This document shows, piece by piece, positions 6,049-12,793 of a stretch of DNA of 22,469 nucleotides. The translations under genes were made by a program, and so were the position numbers. Positions within the stretch are counted from its first letter, which is position 1; the number at the start of each line of letters is the position of its first letter. The notes under the pieces were generated by a model. The model did no database searches. It was not told the DNA's origin and saw only the letters and a program-made list of their open reading frames with translations. Source of the stretch: DAOWGG01 sp965369815 (GTDB taxonomy: Bacteria; Patescibacteriota; Gracilibacteria; UM-FILTER-43-11); NCBI GenBank assembly GCA_965369815.1, contig CBDUQS010000020.1, positions 1 to 22,469 of the forward strand. Reading direction: 5' to 3'.

Positions 6049-6621
6049 ATGGCTCTATCCGATATCCTCAAAAAAATCGAAGACGAGGCTGCTAAAAAAT
6101 CTGCTTTTATGAAGCAGGTGGCTGACGATGAGATTAAAAAGATCGAAGACGAAACCAATGAAAAAGCAGAAGCTCGAAAAGCTGAAATTGAAGTAAAGAT
6201 TGAAACTCATTCTGCTTCTGTCATTGAAAAGTCTAAGACTCTTGCCTCTATGGAAGGTCGTAGTCAAACCCTTCGTCAAAAACGAGAAATCATCGATCAA
6301 ACTTACACAGAAGTTGAAAAAGAACTCAATGGTTTGAGTGATCATGATTACGTGAGCTTGGTTACTACTATGCTTAAGCATGTTGCTACGGTAGCCGAAA
6401 AAGGGAATTTAATTGTTCCTGCGGATCGTCGCAAGCTAACCGAGCAGGCGCTTGAAAAAGCCAATGTTGATTTTCATATCAAAGAAGAAGCTCACGATTT
6501 TAAAGGAGGTTTTGTGTTAACAAGCGGAAAGCTTGAGATCAATCTTTCTTTTCCTTATTTGCTTCAGAAAATCGTTCGTCCTAAAACAGAACTTGAAGTT
6601 TCTAAACTCCTATTTTCTTAA
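6049..6621 (+). CDS. V/A-type ATPase subunit E (peripheral stalk)
   Basis: 190 aa from the ATG at 6049. An earlier in-frame ATG at 5995 lies in the palindromic repeat and would add a tail unlike the family; MALSDILKKIEDEAAKK is the typical start. The first ~100 residues are a charged coiled coil (EAEARK/EIEVKIE pattern, many K/E), the rest (about 105-190) is the mixed globular domain with ADRRKLTEQALEK and GGFVLTSGKLEINLSF, which sits on the top of the A3B3 head. It pairs with subunit G/H. The next gene begins 2 nt after the stop, so E and C are likely translationally coupled. Confidence 0.9.
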   Translation: MALSDILKKIEDEAAKKSAFMKQVADDEIKKIEDETNEKAEARKAEIEVKIETHSASVIEKSKTLASMEGRSQTLRQKREIIDQTYTEVEKELNGLSDHDYVSLVTTMLKHVATVAEKGNLIVPADRRKLTEQALEKANVDFHIKEEAHDFKGGFVLTSGKLEINLSFPYLLQKIVRPKTELEVSKLLFS

Positions 6622-6623
6622 AT

Positions 6624-7631
6624 ATGTCTAACTCAGCGGATTACGCTTACATCATTGGACGGCTCCGAGCTTTGGAAACCCAATTTCCTACCTCTAATCT
6701 TGTTGAACGTATGATTGAGGCGAAATCGGCTGATGAAACTTTCCGAGTTTTGAATGACCTTCCTTTTATCTCCGGTAGTATCGGGGAATATTCAGCTGCT
6801 GAATTTCAGAAAGTTCTTACTCGGGCAACTCAGAAAATGATTCGTCTTCTTCTAAAAATGTCTCCTTCTGCGGAAGCGATTCGATTTTTATGGATGAAAT
6901 ACGACTTCCACAATTTAAAGGTTTCTTTAAAAGCTCGTTTAAACGAACGTGGATACGCGGATGTGAGTCATGCTTTGGTTGATTTGGGTTCTTTAACTGC
7001 TGAAGATTGGGAACGATTTGTTTTGGAAGGAAAAACTCCTGCTTTAACAGAAGGGCTTCATGAAACTTTGGTTGATGTTGCTAAAGAGTTTGAAAGAACA
7101 GGTGACTCTCAGTTGGTTGATCAGTTGGTTGATAAGCACTATTTAGAAGAGACACTTTCAATGGCTCAAACCTTTAAAAGCCCTCTTACTATTGGTTATT
7201 TACAGCGATTGATTGACTTAACCAACTTGAAAACATTCATTCGATTAAAAGAACTGAAGAAAGAAGCCGGTCATCTTGAAAGCATTTTGCTTGAAGGGGG
7301 TCGTGTGGATTCTTCTGTTTTTGTTGAGAGTTATAAAAAGGGTTACGAAGAGCTTCGACAGCTTCTTGAAAGAAAGATGCATTGCGATGAGCTCGCTCTT
7401 GTTCTCGAGGAATTCCTAAAAGAAAAAACACTACTTTCTGTGGAGAAGAAAATGAGTGAATTGCTTCAGGACTATATGGAAGAAAGTAAAAAAATGTCAT
7501 TTGGTCCGGAGCCTGTTTTCGCATTCTTCTGGAAATTCGAAAATCATATGCAGATCCTCCGAACGGTTTTGGTTGGTAAGTTGAATCAACTTCCAACAGC
7601 TGATATTCATAAAAATGTACTTACCTTATAA
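6624..7631 (+). CDS. V/A-type ATPase subunit C (rotor adaptor, d-type)
   Basis: 335 aa, the usual size. Family-type features: N-terminal YAYIIGRLRALETQFP, the central three-fold helical repeats (IRFLWMKYDFHNLKVSLKAR near 85-104; the equivalent LIDLTNLKTFIRLKEL near 195), and a final FFWKFENHMQILRTVLVGKL motif. This funnel-shaped subunit fixes the D-F shaft onto the K ring. It starts 2 nt after the atpE stop, with no Shine-Dalgarno. It is soluble, mostly helical, and has no membrane segment. Confidence 0.93.
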   Translation: MSNSADYAYIIGRLRALETQFPTSNLVERMIEAKSADETFRVLNDLPFISGSIGEYSAAEFQKVLTRATQKMIRLLLKMSPSAEAIRFLWMKYDFHNLKVSLKARLNERGYADVSHALVDLGSLTAEDWERFVLEGKTPALTEGLHETLVDVAKEFERTGDSQLVDQLVDKHYLEETLSMAQTFKSPLTIGYLQRLIDLTNLKTFIRLKELKKEAGHLESILLEGGRVDSSVFVESYKKGYEELRQLLERKMHCDELALVLEEFLKEKTLLSVEKKMSELLQDYMEESKKMSFGPEPVFAFFWKFENHMQILRTVLVGKLNQLPTADIHKNVLTL

Positions 7632-7639
7632 TCCGAATC

Positions 7640-7724
7640 GTGGCTCGAATGGTGGGCCGAGTTGTGGACCGAATGGTGGAAAAACTACTATTCGAACCAC
7701 TATCCGGTCAACAATGCGGTCCAC
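7640..7724. repeat. Cluster of direct and inverted GTGGnCCGAATGGTGG repeats between atpC and atpF
   Basis: Two direct copies (GTGGCTCGAATGGTGG at 7640-7655, GTGGACCGAATGGTGG at 7664-7679) and two partial inverted copies (ATTCGAACCAC 7690-7700, CGGTCCAC 7717-7724). Together they can pair into a long imperfect stem. Clearly richer in G+C than the flanking genes; no ORF. Confidence 0.6.
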
Positions 7725-7738
7725 AAACGAATTAAACT

Positions 7739-8089
7739 ATGCATCAATATAAAATGGCCATCATCGGACCGCGTGAAGCGATTCTTGGATTCAAAGCTCT
7801 TGGGCTTGAACCTGTGTATGTAACCGATTCTAAGGTGGCGGTTGAACAGCTTTTCTCTCTTAAAAAAGATAAGGTTGAGGTGGAAGGGGAGATGAAGAAT
7901 AGATACGCTATTATATTTATTATGGAGGAGTTTGCTAAAGGTATAACTCCAGAAGACTATAAAAAACTTTCTGCTGATCCACTTCCTGCCATTATTCCTT
8001 TGCCCAGTCACTTGGGTACAACGGGTTATGGTCTGCAAAAGCTTAAATTGATTGTTGAGAAAGCAGTCGGGATGGATATACTCTCTTAA
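7739..8089 (+). CDS. V/A-type ATPase subunit F (central shaft)
   Basis: 116 aa. Family signature near the start: MAIIGPREAILGFKALGLEPVYV, then a Rossmann-like fold with AIIFIMEEFAKGI and LPAIIPLPSHLGTTGYGLQKL, as in NtpG/AtpF (IPS..G..G.). The C-terminal helix IVEKAVGMDIL binds along the shaft. It caps subunit D at the bottom of the A3B3 head. The start at 7739 is chosen for the MHQYKMAIIG N-terminus; the ATG at 7754 is a possible shorter start. Placed between C and A, as in Thermus and archaea. Confidence 0.92.
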   Translation: MHQYKMAIIGPREAILGFKALGLEPVYVTDSKVAVEQLFSLKKDKVEVEGEMKNRYAIIFIMEEFAKGITPEDYKKLSADPLPAIIPLPSHLGTTGYGLQKLKLIVEKAVGMDILS

Positions 8090-8166
8090 AAACTCGAAGC
8101 TCGAAACTCGAAATTCGAAAAATTTACAATTTATAATTCACAATTTTTAATTAATTCAAATTAATC
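8090..8166. repeat. Low-complexity spacer atpF-atpA (TCGAA units)
   Basis: Five near-tandem units of the form nCTCGAAn/ATTCGAA (8092-8120), then CACAATTT-like repeats, then TTTTAATTAATTCAAATTAATC directly before the atpA ATG. The same TCGAA pattern recurs at 15838-15866. Confidence 0.5.
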
Positions 8167-9933
8167 ATGACAACTCATAAAGAAGGTACAATTATTAAAG
8201 TTTCTGGACCACTCGTGGTTGCTAAAGGAATGTCTACCGCCAAAATGTTCGAGGTGGTTTACGTTTCCAGTCAGCGATTGGTAGGAGAAGTGATCGGCCT
8301 TAAGGGCGACACGGCTTCTATTCAGGTGTACGAAGAAACAGGAGGTGTTGGTCCGGGTGAGCCTGTTTTCTTAACCGGTCAAACGCTTTCTGTGGAACTT
8401 GGACCTGGGCTTCTTGAAAACTTTTACGACGGAATCCAACGTCCTTTGGAATTGATGGAAAAAGTATCGGGTGCGTTTATCGCTCGTGGAATTCATGTTT
8501 CTAACATTGATCGTGAAAAGAAATGGGACTTTAAACCCGTTGTGAACAGTGGAGACTCTGTTGTTGAAGGGGATGTATTGGGTGAGGTTCAGGAAACAAC
8601 ACTTATCAACCATAAAATTATGGTTCCTGTTGATATTTCTGGAAAGGTTGTTGAGATTCACTCTGGTAATAAAACCGTTGAAGAAGTGGTTGCTGTGATT
8701 GAAGATGAAAATGGAAAACAACACAAAGTGACTATGCTTCAGAAATGGCCTATTCGTATTTCTCGAAAATCTCAGTCCAAACGTGTACCTATTGAACCAC
8801 TTGTTACTGGAACTCGTATTCTTGATACTTTGTTTCCATTGGCAAAAGGAGGAGCGGGTTGTATTCCTGGCCCATTCGGAGCGGGTAAAACAGTGACTCA
8901 GCAAACCATTGCTAAATACTGTGATGCTGAGGTGATTGTTTACGTTGGTTGTGGAGAGCGTGGAAATGAAATGACGGATGTATTGATGGAATTCCCAGAG
9001 TTGAAAGATCCAAATACGGGTGAGCCTTTGATGAAACGAACTGTGTTGATCGCAAACACTTCTAATATGCCGGTAGCGGCTCGTGAAGCGTCTGTTTATA
9101 CAGGAATGACCATTGCGGAATATTACCGTGATATGGGTTATAACGTGGCGTTGATGGCGGATAGTACTTCTAGGTGGGCGGAAGCGATGCGTGAAATGTC
9201 TGGTCGTCTTGAAGAGATGCCTGGTGAGGAAGGATATCCTGCTTACCTTGGTTCTCGAACGGCTGGTTTCTACGAACGAGCGGGTGCGGTTGAATGTCTT
9301 GGATCTGATGATCGACAGGGGAGTTTGACTGTTATTGGTGCGGTATCTCCTCCGGGTGGTGACCTTTCTGAACCGGTGACACAGAACACACTTCGTGTAA
9401 CAAAAGTTTTCTGGGGATTAGATGCGAATCTAGCTCGACGAAGACATTTCCCAGCGATCAACTGGCTTTCTTCTTACACCCTTTATGCTGATAACATTTC
9501 TGGATACTGGAATAAGAATGTGGCGGAAGACGCAATGGCGGTTCGTGAAGGAGCGATGGCTCTTCTACAAGAAGAATCTAAATTGGAAGAAATCGTTCGT
9601 TTGGTCGGTATGGATGCTTTGAGTCCTAAAGAACGTTTGGTTTTGGAAACTGCGAAGTCTATTCGTGAAGATTTCTTATTCCAAAATGCGTTTGATGCAG
9701 AGGATGCTTACACTTCTCTTAAAAAACAATATTGGATGCTTAAATGTATTATGAGCATCTACCATTCTGCTCAGGATATTGTTGAGCAGGAAGAGTTTGA
9801 TTTCGAAGAACTTAAGAAGCTTCCTGTGATGGAAAAGGTGTTTAAGGTAAAAGATATTGAAGAAGGAAACTGGGATGCTTTTGAGGCTTTGGCTAAAGAA
9901 GTGGCTAGTTCTATTCAAACACTTAAAAAGTAA
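8167..9933 (+). CDS. V/A-type ATPase catalytic subunit A
   Basis: 588 aa, normal. This is the ATP-hydrolysing or ATP-synthesising subunit, three per complex. N-terminal beta-barrel (1-70, GTIIKVSGPLVVAKG), the A-specific 'non-homologous' insert (about 113-200), Walker A GPFGAGKT at 235-242, GCGERGNEMTD starting at 262 with the catalytic Glu, Walker B and following helix ALMADSTSRWAEAMRE at 328-343, and MPGEEGYPAYLGSR at 351-364. All key residues are intact. No Shine-Dalgarno; the AT-rich leader TTAATTAATTCAAAT precedes the ATG. Confidence 0.97.
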   Translation: MTTHKEGTIIKVSGPLVVAKGMSTAKMFEVVYVSSQRLVGEVIGLKGDTASIQVYEETGGVGPGEPVFLTGQTLSVELGPGLLENFYDGIQRPLELMEKVSGAFIARGIHVSNIDREKKWDFKPVVNSGDSVVEGDVLGEVQETTLINHKIMVPVDISGKVVEIHSGNKTVEEVVAVIEDENGKQHKVTMLQKWPIRISRKSQSKRVPIEPLVTGTRILDTLFPLAKGGAGCIPGPFGAGKTVTQQTIAKYCDAEVIVYVGCGERGNEMTDVLMEFPELKDPNTGEPLMKRTVLIANTSNMPVAAREASVYTGMTIAEYYRDMGYNVALMADSTSRWAEAMREMSGRLEEMPGEEGYPAYLGSRTAGFYERAGAVECLGSDDRQGSLTVIGAVSPPGGDLSEPVTQNTLRVTKVFWGLDANLARRRHFPAINWLSSYTLYADNISGYWNKNVAEDAMAVREGAMALLQEESKLEEIVRLVGMDALSPKERLVLETAKSIREDFLFQNAFDAEDAYTSLKKQYWMLKCIMSIYHSAQDIVEQEEFDFEELKKLPVMEKVFKVKDIEEGNWDAFEALAKEVASSIQTLKK

Positions 9934-9943
9934 ACTTTTAGTC

Positions 9944-9974
9944 TCAAGTGCGAGTGCAAGTCTCAAGTTTGAGA
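9944..9974. repeat. Low-complexity spacer atpA-atpB (CTCAAGT units)
   Basis: GTCTCAAGTGCGAGTGCAAG then GTCTCAAGTTTGAG: a 20-nt near-tandem repeat of CTCAAGT/CGAGTGC; the end CTCAAGTTTGAG is a palindrome (9963-9974). Followed by TTAATTAATTCAAAT before the atpB ATG. Confidence 0.45.
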
Positions 9975-10004
9975 ATCTGACTAATTCATTAATTAATTCA
10001 AATC

Positions 10005-11375
10005 ATGCAGAAAGAATATAAGACAATTACATCCGTCTCTGGCCCACTCGTTATTGTGGATGGGGTTGAGGATATTAAATACGAAGAGCTAGTTGAGATC
10101 CAAATGCCTGGTGAAAAGAAAACTCGTCTCGGGAAGGTTCTTGAAGCTTCTGAAGGTCGTGCACTTGTGCAGATGTTCGAAAGTACACAAGGAGCGGTTA
10201 CTGAGGGGGCGAAAGCTCGATTTCTTGGTGAAACTATGAAGATCGGAGTTTCTGAAGATATGCTTGGACGTGTGTTTAATGGTTCTGGTAAACCGATTGA
10301 TGGTCAGCCTGAAATTATTCCTGAAAAGCGATTGGACATTAGTGGTTCTGCGATCAATCCTTATTCACGTGATTATCCAAATGACTTTATTCAAACGGGT
10401 ATTTCTACACTTGATTGCTTGAATACTTTGGTACGTGGACAAAAACTTCCTATTTTCTCTGGAGCGGGTCTTCCTCACAACCGTATTGCGGCGATGATCG
10501 CTCGTCAGGCGAAAGTAAACGATGGTTCTGATTTCGCTGTGGTTTTTGCTGCGATGGGAGTGACTTTTGAAGAAGCTCAATTCTTTCAGTCTGAATTTGA
10601 AAAAACCGGTGCGATTGAAAAGGCGGTTTTGTTTGTGAATACAGCGGCTGATCCTGTAGTAGAACGTATTGCAACTCCTCGTTTGGCGTTGACCACTGCG
10701 GAATATCTAGCGTATGAAAAGGGAATGCATGTCCTTGTAATTCTAACCGATCTAACCAACTACGCCGAGGCGCTTCGAGAAGTTTCTGCTGCTCGTAAAG
10801 AAGTTCCTGGTCGTCGTGGTTATCCTGGTTACCTATATACTGATCTTGCTACTTTGTACGAACGAGCAGGTCGTATTAAAGGAAAGGAAGGTTCTGTGAC
10901 TCAGGTTCCTATTCTAACAATGCCGGAAGATGATATTACTCATCCCATTCCTGATTTGACTGGTTATATTACCGAGGGTCAGTTTGTACTTTCTCGTGAT
11001 CTACACCGAAAGGGAATCTTTCCACCAGCCGATGTACTTCCTTCACTTTCTCGTTTGAAAGATAAGGGTATCGGACCAGACAAAACTCGTGAAGATCATG
11101 CTGGTTTGATGAATCAGCTCTACGCTTCTTACGCTCGTGGTAAAGATGTTCGTGAATTGGCGGTGATCTTGGGTGAAGCAGCTTTGGATGAAACCGATCG
11201 TGCTTATATGCACTTTGCAAATGCGTTTGAAGACAAATATATCCGTCAGGGAGAATATGATGATCGTGATATTACTGAGTCTTTGGATATTGGTTGGGAA
11301 TTGCTTAAATTACTACCAAAAGCTGAGCTTAAACGTGTGAAGGCTGAACACATTACCAAATATATGAAAGACTAA
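10005..11375 (+). CDS. V/A-type ATPase subunit B (regulatory, nucleotide-binding)
   Basis: 456 aa, normal. Alternates with subunit A in the head. N-terminal barrel (KTITSVSGPLVIVDG); the degenerate P-loop region IFSGAGLPHN (150-159), which lacks the GxxGxGKT of subunit A as expected for B; EEAQFFQSEFEKTGA near 190-203; the arginine-finger segment GRRGYPGYLYTDLATLYERA starting at 269; and VLPSLSRLKDKGIG near 345. The C-terminus is the helical domain. The leader before the ATG repeats the atpA leader almost exactly, which hints at a shared translation signal. Confidence 0.97.
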   Translation: MQKEYKTITSVSGPLVIVDGVEDIKYEELVEIQMPGEKKTRLGKVLEASEGRALVQMFESTQGAVTEGAKARFLGETMKIGVSEDMLGRVFNGSGKPIDGQPEIIPEKRLDISGSAINPYSRDYPNDFIQTGISTLDCLNTLVRGQKLPIFSGAGLPHNRIAAMIARQAKVNDGSDFAVVFAAMGVTFEEAQFFQSEFEKTGAIEKAVLFVNTAADPVVERIATPRLALTTAEYLAYEKGMHVLVILTDLTNYAEALREVSAARKEVPGRRGYPGYLYTDLATLYERAGRIKGKEGSVTQVPILTMPEDDITHPIPDLTGYITEGQFVLSRDLHRKGIFPPADVLPSLSRLKDKGIGPDKTREDHAGLMNQLYASYARGKDVRELAVILGEAALDETDRAYMHFANAFEDKYIRQGEYDDRDITESLDIGWELLKLLPKAELKRVKAEHITKYMKD

Positions 11376-11391
11376 TTTTATTTCGCATTTT

Positions 11392-11465
11392 GGATTTCGG
11401 AATTTGCATTTAATTGAAAAATGTTTCATTCCAAAATTGATTGCAAAATGCAAAATTTCAAATCC
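11392..11465. repeat. Long imperfect inverted repeat between atpB and atpD
   Basis: GGATTTCGGAATTTGCATTT (11392-11411) can pair with AAATGCAAAATTTCAAATCC (11446-11465) with few mismatches, around a 34-nt loop that also holds pairing pieces (TCATTCC, CAAAATTG). It occupies most of the 101-nt gap. Confidence 0.5.
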
Positions 11466-11476
11466 TAAATTAACTT

Positions 11477-12103
11477 ATGGCAATTCTAAACGTCAATCCA
11501 ACCAGAATGGCACTCCTCGGTCTTAAAAAGAAGATCACGGGGGCAAAGCGTGGACACAAACTGCTTAAAGATAAGCAGGATGGTTTGATGCAGAAATTCA
11601 TGGAGATCATTCGTGAAGCGAAGCGTATTCGTGAAGATGTGGAGGAAAAATTAGGGGGAGCGTTTAGGAATTTCATTCGTGCAGGGTCTTTGATGTCTGA
11701 AGAGTTTGTAGAAGGAGCCTTGTTATATTCCACAGCTAAAACAGAGCTTTCAGTTAAGACCAAGAACGTGATGTCGGTTCGTATTCCTCAGTTCACTTTG
11801 AAAACAGAAGGGGATGTGATCACTTACGGTTATTTACAAACCAGTGGTGAGCTCGATATGTCGCTTCAGGCTTTCCAAGATGTTTTCCCACTACTTATTG
11901 AATTGGCGGAGATTGAAAAGTCTGCGGAAGCGTTGGCGGATGAACTTGAAAAGACTCGTCGTCGTGTGAACGCGCTTGAATATCGTATGATTCCTGATTT
12001 GGAAGACACCATTAAGTTCATCCAGATGAAATTGGGTGAAATGGAACGTGGAACTATTATTAATACAATGGTAGTGAAGGCGAAGATTGAGGCACAAGGT
12101 TAA
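11477..12103 (+). CDS. V/A-type ATPase subunit D (central rotor shaft)
   Basis: 208 aa. Typical N-terminus NVNPTRMALLGLKKKITGAKRGHKLLKDKQDGL (residues 4-36), and C-terminal helix with RRRVNALEYRMIPDLEDTI (about 158-176), the two long helices that form the coiled-coil shaft inside the head. Last gene of the operon, as in Thermus. No Shine-Dalgarno; AAATTAACTT precedes the ATG. Confidence 0.95.
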   Translation: MAILNVNPTRMALLGLKKKITGAKRGHKLLKDKQDGLMQKFMEIIREAKRIREDVEEKLGGAFRNFIRAGSLMSEEFVEGALLYSTAKTELSVKTKNVMSVRIPQFTLKTEGDVITYGYLQTSGELDMSLQAFQDVFPLLIELAEIEKSAEALADELEKTRRRVNALEYRMIPDLEDTIKFIQMKLGEMERGTIINTMVVKAKIEAQG

Positions 12104-12145
12104 TTACTAATTATCAATTACTAATTATTAATTAAGGTGTTTTTT
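12100..12145 (+). terminator. Possible AT-rich terminator of the ATPase operon
   Basis: TTAATTACTAATTA (12100-12113, overlapping the stop codon) pairs with TAATTATTAATTAA (12122-12135), 13 of 14 bases, followed after GGTG by six T (12140-12145). The stem has no G or C except one mismatch, so it is weak. Confidence 0.35.
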
Positions 12146-12153
12146 GATATATT
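12145..12153 (+). promoter_or_regulatory. Promoter-like extended -10 upstream of repeat copy B
   Basis: TGATATATT: TGn followed by TATATT, after a T-run. It shares the frame ATTAAG..TTTTTTGATATAyTC with the trxB promoter (12761-12769). If active, its transcript would pass through the GTCAT element before reaching the gene at 12400. Confidence 0.35.
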
Positions 12154-12164
12154 CTTCTTTTTTT

Positions 12165-12190
12165 GTCATCCCGGACTTGATCCGGGATCC
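12165..12190 (+). repeat. Short GTCATCCCGGA...TCCGGGATCC palindrome
   Basis: Hairpin TCCCGGA-CTTGA-TCCGGGA (12169-12187) after TTTTGTCA. It is the left-end type seen at 1995, stacked 7 bp before copy B. Confidence 0.6.
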
Positions 12191-12197
12191 ATTTTTT

Positions 12198-12288
12198 GTC
12201 ATTCCGACCCATGCGGAGGAATCTCTATCCTTAATTTCTATCATGAATGATATTTGGTAAAGGGATTTCTCGACAGGCTCGAAATGAC
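12198..12288 (-). repeat. GTCAT...ATGAC inverted-end element, copy B
   Basis: 91 bp, reverse orientation relative to copies A and C. Read on the minus strand it begins GTCATTTCGAGCCTGTCGAG, then AAATCCCTT, a middle with TCATTCATGA and AAGGATAGAGATTCCTCCGC, and ends GGTCGGAATGAC. It aligns with copy A throughout but lacks the nested palindrome, so it shows the uninterrupted form. Confidence 0.75.
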
Positions 12289-12360
12289 AAAAGGGGGCTG
12301 CGGGAATGATAAGTGGGTATTCAGGATGACAATGGGGGCGGTCGAAATGACAAAAGGGAG
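12289..12360. repeat. Right-side tail of stacked ATGACAA-GGGG fragments
   Basis: Degenerate tandem pieces after copy B: GGGAATGATAAGTGGG, CAGGATGACAATGGGGG, GAAATGACAAAAGGGAGG. Same kind of tail as after copies A and C. Confidence 0.5.
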
Positions 12361-12366
12361 GTTTTT

Positions 12367-12375
12367 TGGTATGTT
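12367..12375 (+). promoter_or_regulatory. Weak extended -10 before the small membrane protein gene
   Basis: TGGTATGTT after a T-run. Its end lies 25 nt from the ATG at 12400, the same distance as between the trxB -10 and the trxB ATG. TATGTT matches TATAAT at four of six positions. Confidence 0.35.
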
Positions 12376-12399
12376 GGTAAACAACTTACCTATTTAATT

Positions 12400-12711
12400 A
12401 TGAAAGACCTACCTAAACAGTTGCCAGCGCCACTAGAAAAGAAAAAAGGGGTTCGTATACGATTTGGTCATTATAGTGAGCAGCTTGGTTATACCATGAA
12501 GGAAATTTTTATTGGCAAGCGGACGATTTTCTCCATTGCTGGCTTCATTGTGGGGGGAATAATGGTTGGACGTTCTATTTGGGAATACAGTGTTCAATAT
12601 CTCGATCTTCCTCTAACTCTTTTGATCGGATTCTTAATTTTTACCTTTAGCGGTCTGGCTTTGCACGAGTTTCATGATAAAGGGGCTGATGATCATGATT
12701 TATTGGTGTAG
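12400..12711 (+). CDS. Small two-helix membrane protein
   Basis: 103 aa from the ATG at 12400. An upstream in-frame ATG at 12313 would translate the repeat tail and is rejected. Residues 1-40 are basic and cytoplasmic (PLEKKKGVRIRFGHYSEQ), two hydrophobic helices follow at about 43-60 (FSIAGFIVGGIMVG) and 71-88 (PLTLLIGFLIFTFSGLAL), then an acidic, His-containing tail (HEFHDKGADDHD). I do not recognise the family. Two-helix proteins beside ATPase operons exist (AtpZ/AtpI of F-type operons), but I see no AtpZ signature here; the parallel is only position and topology. AT-rich leader TATTTAATT before the ATG, no Shine-Dalgarno. Confidence 0.7.
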   Translation: MKDLPKQLPAPLEKKKGVRIRFGHYSEQLGYTMKEIFIGKRTIFSIAGFIVGGIMVGRSIWEYSVQYLDLPLTLLIGFLIFTFSGLALHEFHDKGADDHDLLV

Positions 12712-12721
12712 CTTATATAAC

Positions 12722-12755
12722 AAGAATTAAGGAATAAGGATTAAGGATTAAGCTT
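12722..12755. repeat. Low-complexity spacer of GGATTAA units
   Basis: AGAATTAAGGAATAAGGATTAAGGATTAAG (12722-12752 approximately): four degenerate 7-nt units upstream of the trxB promoter. The same unit recurs at 14522-14549. Confidence 0.45.
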
Positions 12756-12760
12756 TTTTT

Positions 12761-12769
12761 TGATATACT
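12761..12769 (+). promoter_or_regulatory. Extended -10 promoter of trxB
   Basis: TGATATACT: TGn directly before TATACT (five of six to consensus), after a T-run; no good -35. Predicted start near 12776, an 18-nt leader without Shine-Dalgarno. Confidence 0.55.
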
Positions 12770-12793
12770 CTTTGAGTAACTTAATAGAAAATT

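Noticed and set aside
12313..12399. Longer N-terminus (29 aa) for the small membrane protein
   Set aside because: It translates repeat-tail sequence (GGGRNDKRE), and a promoter-like -10 lies inside it.
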